Assembly (NCBI GenBank): GCA_023429275.1
Contig: JAEYWB010000848.1
Location: forward strand, 1-5,881
Length of the DNA stretch: 5,881 bases
Source: Planctomycetota bacterium
Lineage (GTDB): Bacteria; Planctomycetota; Planctomycetia; Planctomycetales; Planctomycetaceae
Direction of reading: 5' to 3'
Shown piece after piece: positions 1-5,376 of this stretch. The notes beneath the pieces are model-generated. The model was not told where the DNA came from, ran no database searches, and saw only the letters and a list, made by a program, of their open reading frames with translations. Positions within the stretch are counted from its first letter, which is position 1; each line of letters starts with the position of its first letter. The translations under genes and the position numbers were made by a program.

Positions 1-8
1 ACAAAGCA

Positions 9-980
9 CTACAGTCGAAGCGCCGCCTTCTTTGGAGCGGCGGCCTTCATCGCGCCGAACGTTGCAAGACCGATCACGATCAGCTTTCCGACGATCCAGA
101 ACCTGGGATATGTCTGGACGAAGGGAACGAAGACCGCCCAGGCCATCCCGAGGTCGAAAGCGCCGATCTGCCTGAAGATGCAGACCGCAACGTAGAGCAG
201 TTCCCCTGCGATCGTGGCGAGGATCACACCGCCGCCGGCCACGGCGGTCGGCGACAGTCGGGTGATACCCGAGCGGCGGAGCGAGCTCCCGAGGAAGGTG
301 CCGAGTCCGTATCCCACCGCGCCGAGCAGGCAGACAAGAATCATTCCGGTGTACGGGTCGATCACAATCACCCGAATCCCCCGGCGTTCGATGATGCTGT
401 CGACGATCACCCAGAACGCCATCCAGCCGATCGCGGTCAGAGCAAAGATAATCGGCAGGCCGGCGCCGTACAGCACGCTGCCGCGGTTGAGCTGCCGCTC
501 TTCCTCCTCCCTGGCAATGTCGAGGTTTTCCAGGCAGGCGGGGCAAAGGCGGGTGGTCTGGCCTCCAATGTGGACGACCTCGATTTCGCTGGTTTCGCCG
601 CATTTGCTGCAAAGCGATTCAAAAGCGACGCCCGCCCCTTTCAACGCGTGAGCGACGAGGCGGACGATCGCCTCGATTCCGTCTCCCCCCGCCTCAGAGA
701 GCCCGTAGAGAGAAAGCCAGGCGCATCCTCCCTGGAGTGTCAGCGTCCCTCGAAACGCATCAAGTCCCTCCTGCAGTTCCGGAGCGAGGGAAGGGAGGGC
801 CGTGGTTCCCTCGCGGAGGTTGTACCCGAGGAGGATCGAAAGGGGCTCCATTCCGAGGAGCGTCATCGTAACCAGACAGCCATCCACCTCGCCGTAAGCG
901 GTCTTCTCATCCGCGATTCGCAGCTGCAGTCGGGCGATCGCTTCACCGAGGGTCGCCTGGTCTGGGGAGACGTATTGCAT
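9..980 (-). CDS. Zinc-ribbon multi-pass membrane protein, unknown function
   Basis: The gene encodes 323 residues. The N-terminal ~120 residues look soluble. They are followed by a zinc-ribbon-like pair of knuckles, CSKC (C124, C127) and CPAC (C146, C149), 18 residues apart, which should bind one Zn(II). A charged stretch (DIAREEEERQ, ~154-163) leads into a hydrophobic C-terminal half with about four membrane segments at ~172-195, 211-230, 246-268 and 296-312, ending in a basic tail (KAAAPKKAALRL). There is no signal peptide, so the ribbon and the N-terminal domain probably face the cytoplasm. The ATG at 980 is supported by an AGGG about nine bases upstream and by a promoter-like pair at 1046-1075. 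I do not recognise the family. The build (soluble domain, ribbon, membrane bundle) would suit a membrane-anchored sensor or scaffold, but that is inference. The coding call is strong because of the long open frame and regular domain structure. Confidence 0.85.
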   Translation of the reverse strand: MQYVSPDQATLGEAIARLQLRIADEKTAYGEVDGCLVTMTLLGMEPLSILLGYNLREGTTALPSLAPELQEGLDAFRGTLTLQGGCAWLSLYGLSEAGGDGIEAIVRLVAHALKGAGVAFESLCSKCGETSEIEVVHIGGQTTRLCPACLENLDIAREEEERQLNRGSVLYGAGLPIIFALTAIGWMAFWVIVDSIIERRGIRVIVIDPYTGMILVCLLGAVGYGLGTFLGSSLRRSGITRLSPTAVAGGGVILATIAGELLYVAVCIFRQIGAFDLGMAWAVFVPFVQTYPRFWIVGKLIVIGLATFGAMKAAAPKKAALRL

Positions 981-1009
981 GGAACGCGCCCTGCCCGGAA
1001 ATCACCTGG

Positions 1010-1024
1010 GGCCGTGAGACGGCC
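1010..1024 (-). other. Perfect 6-bp stem-loop in the leader of the zinc-ribbon gene
   Basis: GGCCGT and ACGGCC form a perfect stem around a 3-base loop, 29 bases upstream of the ATG at 980. No U-run follows on either strand, so it is not a good terminator. If transcription starts near 1039 (see the promoter entry), the hairpin lies in the 5' leader just before the ribosome-binding region and could affect translation or RNA stability. That role is inference. Confidence 0.35.
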
Positions 1025-1045
1025 GCACTGCGATTGATCCCGGCG

Positions 1046-1075
1046 ATGATAGCGTCGAGCGCGCCAGACTGTCTT
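1046..1075 (-). promoter_or_regulatory. Candidate sigma70-type promoter for the zinc-ribbon membrane protein gene
   Basis: Read on the minus strand, AAGACA (1075-1070, four of six to TTGACA) is followed after 18 bases by TATCAT (1051-1046, five of six to TATAAT). Transcription would start near 1039 and give a leader of about 59 bases containing the 1010-1024 hairpin. The position between a terminator-like hairpin and a gene start is what supports it. Matches of this quality also arise by chance. Confidence 0.35.
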
Positions 1076-1093
1076 GTCGGCGGACTGGTCGAA

Positions 1094-1122
1094 CTGGGGT
1101 CCCGGCCCGGCTCAGACCCCGG
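1094..1122 (-). terminator. GC-rich hairpin after the methyltransferase gene, possible terminator
   Basis: GGGGTC (1096-1101) pairs with GACCCC (1115-1120). The stem extends outward by a G-T and a C-G pair to 8 bp, with a 13-base loop. It begins 35 bases past the methyltransferase stop codon in the direction of transcription. The following bases on the minus strand (TTCGAC) are not a U-run, so intrinsic termination would be weak at best. Confidence 0.35.
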
Positions 1123-1157
1123 CGACTCTGCCGAAGCGCTAGCCTCGAAGAGCGGAG

Positions 1158-1910
1158 TTATGCGTGCGTTTCGACAGGGGACGGCTTGCGTGCCGCCGTC
1201 GCGGGTTCGATTCCCGATGCCACGTCCACAGTCGGGGAAGCCGTCCGTACGGAGCCCGGCTTCTTCAGACGGAATCCGATGAACCTCGGCAGGCCCAGAT
1301 AGGTGTCGACGACCAGGGTATCGCTCAGGACCAGGTCGTTTTCGCGAGCGTAGCTCCTGACGCCGCGTTCGGTCTGGCAGAGACAGTCTCCCAGGACGCC
1401 CGGCAGCCGTCTTCCGGTCAGAGAATACGTCAGGGTGTTCGCGATCATCCGGACGCCGTAGAGCCTCTTGCCCTGTTCACTGATGGCGTAGTGCAGCCCA
1501 TACCCGAGTCCATGACACGTCAGGTTCATGACGCCGCCGGGGCGGAGGACCCGATTGAACTCGCGGAAGGCGAGACGTTCCTTCGTGTAGGGGAGAACAA
1601 CGCTCGAGACGATCGCATCAAACGAGGCATCATCAAAGGGAAGCGACTCCGCCATGCCATGCCGCACGGAGAGTCCCCGTTCGCAGCATTCGGCAACCAG
1701 CCTGGGCGCGACCTCGAGCCCCATCGTCCGCATTCCCAGCCCGTTGAGCTCATCAATGAGCTCGCCATGGCCGCACCCGACGTCGAGCACCCTGCTCCCC
1801 GGCATCAGCTCCGAGACGAGAAAGCGTCTGCAGACGAGATGCTGGGGATCAGGAGAACGACGGCTCGGCTGGGGAAGCAGTCGGGCGGCGTAATGAAAGG
1901 GTGAGGGCAT
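1158..1910 (-). CDS. Class I SAM-dependent methyltransferase (Methyltransf_11 type)
   Basis: This 250-residue protein should transfer a methyl group from S-adenosylmethionine to an unidentified, probably small-molecule or lipid, acceptor in the cytoplasm. Motif I is VLDVGCGHG (41-49). The acidic residue that binds the SAM ribose is E66 in GLEVAPR. AESLPFDDASFDAIVSS (87-103) covers the adenine-binding and motif-III region, and RVLRPGGVMNL (120-130) is the usual post-motif strand and turn. The C-terminal half (130-215) has no recognised substrate domain. I chose the ATG at 1908-1910 because the fold starts about 25 residues later and the in-frame sequence upstream to 2192 is compositionally unlike protein (SELGSWQTCSSSSCNRL) and lies in the divergent promoter region. 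The Shine-Dalgarno match is weak. The last ~33 residues, after FRLKKP, overlap inverted repeats and a tRNA-like element and may be a read-through extension. The alternative start at 2078 is less likely. No neighbour indicates the substrate. Confidence 0.85.
   Translation of the reverse strand: MPSPFHYAARLLPQPSRRSPDPQHLVCRRFLVSELMPGSRVLDVGCGHGELIDELNGLGMRTMGLEVAPRLVAECCERGLSVRHGMAESLPFDDASFDAIVSSVVLPYTKERLAFREFNRVLRPGGVMNLTCHGLGYGLHYAISEQGKRLYGVRMIANTLTYSLTGRRLPGVLGDCLCQTERGVRSYARENDLVLSDTLVVDTYLGLPRFIGFRLKKPGSVRTASPTVDVASGIEPATAARKPSPVETHA
1168..1228 (+). other. tRNA/tmRNA-like 3' half, possible remnant or mimic
   Basis: Three elements follow in order on the plus strand. GTTTCGACAGGGG (1168-1180) resembles the D-loop region near the 5' end of tmRNA. 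GACGGC/GCCGTC (1180-1185 with 1195-1200) is a 6-bp stem in the place of a long variable arm or tmRNA helix P2. A T-arm follows, with loop TTCGATT (1206-1212), four G-C pairs (1202-1205 with 1213-1216) and a G-A mismatch at the base. Seven bases (TGCCACG, 1218-1224), one discriminator base (T1225) and CCA (1226-1228) then follow at exact tRNA spacing. The complementary 5' acceptor strand (CGTGGCA) and an anticodon arm were not found upstream, so a functional tRNA or tmRNA is not supported. The element lies antisense to the last codons of the methyltransferase. The translated SGIEPAT there is a typical antisense reading of a T-arm. Confidence 0.35.
1237..1263. repeat. Inverted repeat with an internal palindrome in the methyltransferase 3' tail
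   Basis: GAAGCCG (1237-1243) and CGGCTTC (1257-1263) form a perfect 7-bp stem. The loop contains a perfect 10-base palindrome, TCCGTACGGA (1244-1253). AAGCCGTCC (1238-1246) is in addition a perfect 9-base complement of GGACGGCTT (1179-1187), so a competing long-range stem enclosing the T-arm-like element is possible. The repeat falls just after the codons for FRLKKP, at the probable ancestral end of the methyltransferase. It may be old 3'-untranslated structure now read as protein. Confidence 0.4.
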
Positions 1911-2041
1911 CGCGGCGAGTCTGTTGCAAGACGACGAGGAGCAAGTCTGCCACGAGCCTAGCTCGCTCCGGCGCAGAACCCTGAGAACAGTGCCGTTCGC
2001 CCGCAGGTCAGGCAGTCCACGAAGAGCGGGGCGCGTCCCTG

Positions 2042-2116
2042 TGACGGCTATGACGACCGTACCGATTGACGCGACCATGTGACGGCCGGCTGTTCGGCAC
2101 TCTCGCCACTTTGACG
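2042..2116 (+). repeat. Cluster of five TGACG direct repeats
   Basis: TGACG begins at 2042, 2051, 2067, 2080 and 2112, all on the plus strand. Two copies lie inside an identical 9-base repeat, TGTGACGGC (2040-2048 and 2078-2086), spaced 38 bases start to start. The last copy is part of the TTGACG -35-like element. Five copies in 75 bases is far above the less than 0.1 expected in random sequence. It could be a regulator binding array; spacing is not regular enough to say which kind. Confidence 0.4.
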
Positions 2117-2139
2117 CTCCCGGGGCAGGGAGGGAGAAT
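2111..2139 (+). promoter_or_regulatory. Candidate sigma70-type promoter for the 245-residue gene and DUF455 gene
   Basis: TTGACG (2111-2116, five of six) and GAGAAT (2134-2139, four of six) are separated by the ideal 17 bases. Transcription would start near 2146, giving a leader of about 66 bases before the ATG at 2212. That favours the ATG over the TTG at 2143, which would lie upstream of this start site. Confidence 0.35.
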
Positions 2140-2199
2140 GGATTGTTCACCGGTGTCGTCGGACCGAAGCCTCGTTCCGGCGGCGAAACCATCGACGGC

Positions 2200-2205
2200 A
2201 GGGAG
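2200..2205 (+). promoter_or_regulatory. Shine-Dalgarno site deciding the 2212 start
   Basis: AGGGAG lies six bases before the ATG at 2212 and is the best ribosome-binding match near any candidate start of this gene. It is the main reason for rejecting the in-frame TTG at 2143. Confidence 0.6.
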
Positions 2206-2211
2206 CAGGCA

Positions 2212-2949
2212 ATGGATTCGTACGCCTATCGCGTGAAGGCGGCAGAGCCCTGTATCCAGACCGAGATCTTCCTCGCGAAGCGGGCGGAACTGCAGGGGGC
2301 GCTGTATCAGACGCTCACGGCCGGCTTCCGGCTCGGCCACCTTCGCGACCACTTTCTCCAGGCCGACGACGCCAAGAAGAAGCGGATCCGGGCGTTCCTC
2401 AGCCGCGGGTGGACATTCCATCGGCCTGAGTACACCGCCGAAGAGATCGCCGAGTTCCCCCGGCTGTTCTACGGCTACTCGCTGTACGAGGTCGATGGCG
2501 TCTTCCTCAAGGATCGCTCGCCAGCTCCGCACGAGGGGGACCACGACGAGAACTACGAGATCGAGGAGGAGCGGGCGCAGGTCATCCGGATTATCTTTCG
2601 CTACGACTGCGCCGACCGGTCCGCGAAGGTCATCGATTTCCTCAAGGCCTCGCTCAGGGATCCGCTTTCGGAAATTGGCGGGCTTGCGGACAACTACCCC
2701 GAGCTTCGCCCGCGGATCGATGCCGAGGTCGCCGCCGAGCTGCAGGCCCTCGACCGCTGGGTCCGTTACGCAGGGCTCTTCGTCTTCGGTTATCTCGTCT
2801 TCGAGATCTGCGACACGATCCTCAGGAGCGACGTGGTGCGATATGGTCAGCGAGATTTCGCGGAGATCCGCCAGGACGAAATCTGGGTGAGTTCGCTGTG
2901 GAACCTGAACATGAATGTCGTCCAGTGGACCGGCGAACCGAGCGACTGA
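2212..2949 (+). CDS. Unrecognised 245-residue protein upstream of a DUF455 gene
   Basis: I do not recognise this protein. It starts MDSYAYRVKAAEP, has no signal peptide and is rich in aromatic and charged residues. A helical N-terminal part (17-62) contains a basic patch (DDAKKKRIR, 52-60). A central section has several aromatic-acidic strings (GWTFHRPEY 66-74, FYGYSLYEVDGVF 86-98). An acidic linker (HEGDHDENYEIEEE, 107-120) precedes a second helical part. The only strongly hydrophobic stretch is short (GLFVFGYLVFEIC, 188-200) and more likely a buried helix than a membrane anchor. The end is tryptophan-rich (W225, W230, W239). Start choice rests on the AGGGAG site; an alternative TTG at 2143 would add 23 residues of poor quality. 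The next gene begins 52 bases later on the same strand, so the two are probably cotranscribed and may share a function. Coding is well supported; function is unknown. Confidence 0.8.
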   Translation: MDSYAYRVKAAEPCIQTEIFLAKRAELQGALYQTLTAGFRLGHLRDHFLQADDAKKKRIRAFLSRGWTFHRPEYTAEEIAEFPRLFYGYSLYEVDGVFLKDRSPAPHEGDHDENYEIEEERAQVIRIIFRYDCADRSAKVIDFLKASLRDPLSEIGGLADNYPELRPRIDAEVAAELQALDRWVRYAGLFVFGYLVFEICDTILRSDVVRYGQRDFAEIRQDEIWVSSLWNLNMNVVQWTGEPSD

Positions 2950-3001
2950 CTGCGCGGCATTCGTCGCTGCCGGATCACTGATTTCTTCGAACGAGATCCC
3001 C

Positions 3002-3790
3002 TTGGAACTTCGAGAATTTGCCGAACGGCTGCTCCTGACGCCGGACCTCCAGGTCAAGGTGACGCCGGTCGCGGAGCCCTTCACGGACCGCGTGCCGGGT
3101 GAGGCTCTCCGGCTGGAGCGGCCCGCGCGGCCTGAGAATCTGCAGTTCGGTGCGCGGCGAACCGCGCCGGCCATGCCGGCGAAACAACGCCTCGCCGAGC
3201 CGCGCCAACGAGGCATCGCTCACCACATCATGGCCAACCATGAGCTGCAGGCGGTCGAAGCGATGTCCTGGGTCCTGCTGGCCTTTCCCGACGCCCCGGC
3301 GGACTTCCGGATGGGGATGGCCCGGGTCATTGCCGACGAGCAGCGGCACACGCGGATGCACGTCGAACGGGCTCGAAAACTTGGCGTCGAGTTCGGCGAA
3401 TTCCCGGTCAACTCGTACATCTGGCGCAGCGTCACAGGCGTGCAGTCGATCCTGGAGTACGTCGCCTGCCTGCCGCTGGTCTTCGAGGGGGCCAACCTCG
3501 ACCACTCGCTGGAACTGGCGGAGGCATTCGAGGAGGCGGGGGATCCGCGGAGCGCACAGCTTATGCGGATCATCCACCACGACGAGATCGAGCACGTCCG
3601 CTTCGGACTCGACTGGCTCCGCCGCCTGAAGCCTCCCCGGCAGAGCGACTGGGAAGCCTTCGAGTCGTCGCTCCATTTCCCTCTTCGGGCGGCCAAGGCC
3701 CGGGGAGATGTCTTTCAGTCGGAGGCCCGCCGTGAGGCGGGGATGTCCCCGGACTTCATCGGTCGACTTGAGAAGTCCGCCGAGGAGTGA
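3002..3790 (+). CDS. DUF455 (COG2833) ferritin-like protein, predicted diiron site
   Basis: This 262-residue protein matches what I know of the DUF455/COG2833 ferritin-like family, whose reaction is not established. Counting from the TTG start, carboxylate and histidine ligands appear in the ferritin-like order: E81 in NHELQAVEA, E113 and H116 in DEQRH, E162 in LVFEGANLD, and E195 and H198 in DEIEHV. Two ExxH motifs each paired with a lone Glu on another helix is the expected pattern for a two-iron four-helix bundle. The proline-rich N-terminus (VPGEALRLERPARPENLQF) also fits the family. I prefer the TTG at 3002, which gives the family-like start (L/M)ELREFAERLL. The ATG at 2915 would add 29 atypical residues and overlap the preceding gene by 35 bases. 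The Shine-Dalgarno signal (CGAG, six bases upstream) is weak. It is a likely cytoplasmic oxidase, hydroxylase or iron-handling protein (inference). Confidence 0.85.
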   Translation: MELREFAERLLLTPDLQVKVTPVAEPFTDRVPGEALRLERPARPENLQFGARRTAPAMPAKQRLAEPRQRGIAHHIMANHELQAVEAMSWVLLAFPDAPADFRMGMARVIADEQRHTRMHVERARKLGVEFGEFPVNSYIWRSVTGVQSILEYVACLPLVFEGANLDHSLELAEAFEEAGDPRSAQLMRIIHHDEIEHVRFGLDWLRRLKPPRQSDWEAFESSLHFPLRAAKARGDVFQSEARREAGMSPDFIGRLEKSAEE

Positions 3791-3812
3791 CGGCCCTTTG
3801 CCCTGGAGGCCG
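3791..3812. terminator. Short hairpin at the convergent gene junction
   Basis: CGGCC (3791-3795) and GGCCG (3808-3812) flank a 12-base loop, immediately after the DUF455 stop codon and 14 bases before the stop codon of the converging gene. It is the only candidate for a shared terminator in the 35-base gap. The stem is short and no U-run follows on either strand. Confidence 0.2.
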
Positions 3813-3825
3813 AAGCCCGGGTGAG

Positions 3826-4707
3826 TCAGTGGCGGAAACTCGATAACGGAAAGGAATCCGGCGGCCAGTCGGCGAAGCTCGCCTTGCCGTCGCGCAGTGC
3901 GGCGAAAAGCGTCGCCGTGATGAGATCCGCCGTCGTCCCCGGATTGCGGCGATGGCCGTCCTGCCGCAGCCAGCGGTCGAACTTCTGTTGCAGGCGGATG
4001 CTCCCGTCCGTTTCCGGCCATCCCTCGGCGAACAGGTGCTGGGCCCAGTCCTGCGCCTCTTCGGCGACCTCGGTCCCGCACTTCCTTGCGATCAGCGTGT
4101 CCGGCCGGCGTGCCAGGAACCACAGATGGAGGTGGATGACCCGTAGCTCCCAGTCGGGATGGTGAGCCGTCGAGGAGACGATGGTCGCGGCCTGTCCGGT
4201 GGTCAGGGAAAAGTCGGTGACATACTCAAGGGCGATCGCATCGCGCTCGCGAGCGAATTCCATCGCTTCGAGAAGGGGAAACGGCGGAGCCCCGGCGACA
4301 TCTCCCTCGTCGACACGGCCCATTCCTCCGGGAGCCGCCAGCCGGATCGCCTCGTACACCTGGCGGGTCTGATCGAGGTCGATTCCCTGCAGGACGGCTC
4401 CAATCCCCTGCCGAAGCGGCACAGAGCGGGGGACTGCGGCCAGCGGGGCGAGAAGCAGGATGATCCCGAGGTTGGTATTCCGGCCGAGGGCCTCCTGCGT
4501 CGCCTGGACCGACTGAAGGATCGCCGCGCCGACGCCGATCTCCCCGGCCGATGCGAGGATCGGGGCGACAAGGTCCGCCGAGCGGACGAAGTCGTCGTAG
4601 GTCATGTCGGCAAAGGAGGCCTCGGGATGGACGTTCCCGGGCTTTCTGGCCGTGGCCTCCATGAGGCACGCCTGGTGAAGGAGCCCCGCCAGGCTGCGAT
4701 CTGTCAT
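3826..4707 (-). CDS. CitG/MdcB-family protein (triphosphoribosyl-dephospho-CoA synthase-like)
   Basis: The 293-residue protein belongs to the family (PF01874, COG1767) whose characterised members join dephospho-CoA to ATP to make the prosthetic-group precursor of citrate lyase or malonate decarboxylase. Family blocks are present in order: LMEATARKPGNVHP (15-28), GRNTNLGIILLLAPL (75-89), GGMGRVDEGDV (127-137) and RRNPGTTADLITATLF (253-268). Length matches the usual ~280-300. The start ATG at 4705-4707 places the first helix (LAGLLHQACLMEA) at the family position. An in-frame extension to 4824 overlaps the upstream gene and is unlikely to be real. It begins 13 bases after the stop of the exported-protein gene, with only a weak GGA as ribosome-binding site, so translational coupling is plausible. 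No citrate lyase or malonate decarboxylase gene is nearby. The family assignment is firm, the exact substrate is not. A role in another nucleotide-derived cofactor is possible. Confidence 0.85.
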   Translation of the reverse strand: MTDRSLAGLLHQACLMEATARKPGNVHPEASFADMTYDDFVRSADLVAPILASAGEIGVGAAILQSVQATQEALGRNTNLGIILLLAPLAAVPRSVPLRQGIGAVLQGIDLDQTRQVYEAIRLAAPGGMGRVDEGDVAGAPPFPLLEAMEFARERDAIALEYVTDFSLTTGQAATIVSSTAHHPDWELRVIHLHLWFLARRPDTLIARKCGTEVAEEAQDWAQHLFAEGWPETDGSIRLQQKFDRWLRQDGHRRNPGTTADLITATLFAALRDGKASFADWPPDSFPLSSFRH

Positions 4708-4720
4708 GAGTTGTGATCCG

Positions 4721-5320
4721 TTACTTCTCGGACTTGAGCCCGAGCAGCTTCTCGATCCGTGGCCAGACGTTCCGGCGGGCGAGATCGTAGTCCGCCGAGT
4801 TCTTCTCGGTCGGCTGGGCGGCATAGGTCTTGAGCGCCTCCGCGGCGACCCGGAGCTGACGGTAGATCGAGATCATCTCGGTGATCGCCGCGACATCCTC
4901 GGCCGACAGCTCCTTCCGGTTGATCTGCCCCAGCTGGTCGATGATGTTGTCGCAGATCGCCGAGACTTCCGTCATCAGCCTTCGAACCTGCTCGGCGCCG
5001 TAGACCTTCTTCGTCAGGGCGTCCGCCGTGATCTCAATGTAGCCGTAGGTCGTGTAGACGTGCGATGCCGTCAGGACGCCGATGATCTGAAGCGGCTCGG
5101 CCGGCCCGGTCGTCCCGGCGGAGGCCCTGGCCTGCTCGCTCCTGACCGCCTGCACTCCGACGTCGGCCCCCTGGGCATCGATGTCGGCATCTTCAACAGC
5201 GCTTTCCTCGGCACTCGCCGCCGCCTCGGCTCCTTCCTGCGCATCGAGCGGCGGCACGAACCCGGAGCTCAGGAGCGAGAACAGAATCGCCGCGATCGGC
5301 AGAGGGAGGAGGCGTGACAT
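4721..5320 (-). CDS. Exported small helical protein, unknown function
   Basis: This 199-residue protein starts with a signal peptide: basic MSR, a hydrophobic core (LLPLPIAAILFSLLSSGF, 4-21) and a likely cleavage site near LDA-Q (27/28). It has no lipobox cysteine. An acidic, alanine-rich low-complexity linker (~29-72) follows. Residues ~77-199 look mostly helical, with LQIIGVLTASHVYTTYGYIE at the front and a run of amphipathic helices (VRRLMTEVSAICDNIIDQL, ITEMISIYRQLRVAAEALK). The only cysteine is C123. I do not recognise the family. It is probably periplasmic or, in a planctomycete, paryphoplasmic. The ATG at 5318-5320 was chosen because it opens the signal peptide. The frame upstream to 5470 runs antiparallel through leuD codons in another frame and is not expected to be translated. 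It lies 56 bases after leuD and 13 before the CitG-type gene, so it probably shares their transcript. Confidence 0.75.
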   Translation of the reverse strand: MSRLLPLPIAAILFSLLSSGFVPPLDAQEGAEAAASAEESAVEDADIDAQGADVGVQAVRSEQARASAGTTGPAEPLQIIGVLTASHVYTTYGYIEITADALTKKVYGAEQVRRLMTEVSAICDNIIDQLGQINRKELSAEDVAAITEMISIYRQLRVAAEALKTYAAQPTEKNSADYDLARRNVWPRIEKLLGLKSEK

Positions 5321-5376
5321 GGAACGAGCCGGAGGAGCGACGGCACGACGGAGTCGGGGCGTGCGGCGCGGAGGGA

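Larger units (their letters stand above)
1911..2211. other. Divergent intergenic region between the methyltransferase and the 245-residue gene
   Basis: No credible gene is seen here. In-frame extensions of both flanking genes enter it (to 2192 on the minus strand, to a TTG at 2143 on the plus strand), but neither reads like conserved protein. It holds a small perfect hairpin (CGAGC, CTA loop, GCTCG at 1953-1965), five TGACG pentamers (2042-2116), a rightward promoter-like pair (2111-2139) and the ribosome-binding site of the plus-strand gene. I saw no convincing leftward promoter for the methyltransferase. Confidence 0.6.

Noticed and set aside
1153..1228. A complete functional tRNA gene ending at the CCA
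   Set aside because: No 5' acceptor strand complementary to TGCCACG and no 5-bp anticodon stem with a 7-base loop could be found upstream.
1164..1904. Long plus-strand open frame opposite the methyltransferase
   Set aside because: It is the antisense shadow of a gene with clear SAM-binding motifs. Its translation has no recognisable domain.
2066..2094. A second TTGACG (2066-2071) as a promoter -35 element
   Set aside because: No acceptable -10 element lies 16-18 bases downstream.
1911..2192. N-terminal extension of the methyltransferase to 2192
   Set aside because: The extra 94 residues are unlike protein, overlap the candidate promoter and repeats of the divergent gene, and the methyltransferase fold is complete without them.
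2008..3216. Minus-strand open frame of about 400 codons opposite the 245-residue and DUF455 genes
   Set aside because: It spans two plus-strand genes and the gap between them, reads as low-complexity charged sequence and has no motif. High GC content makes such antisense frames common.
2975..4123. Minus-strand open frame across the DUF455 gene and the end of the CitG-type gene
   Set aside because: It overlaps two motif-bearing genes in conflicting frames and has no domain of its own.
4159..4716. Plus-strand open frame opposite the CitG-type gene
   Set aside because: The minus strand carries all CitG-family blocks. The plus-strand translation is an arginine- and glycine-rich shadow.
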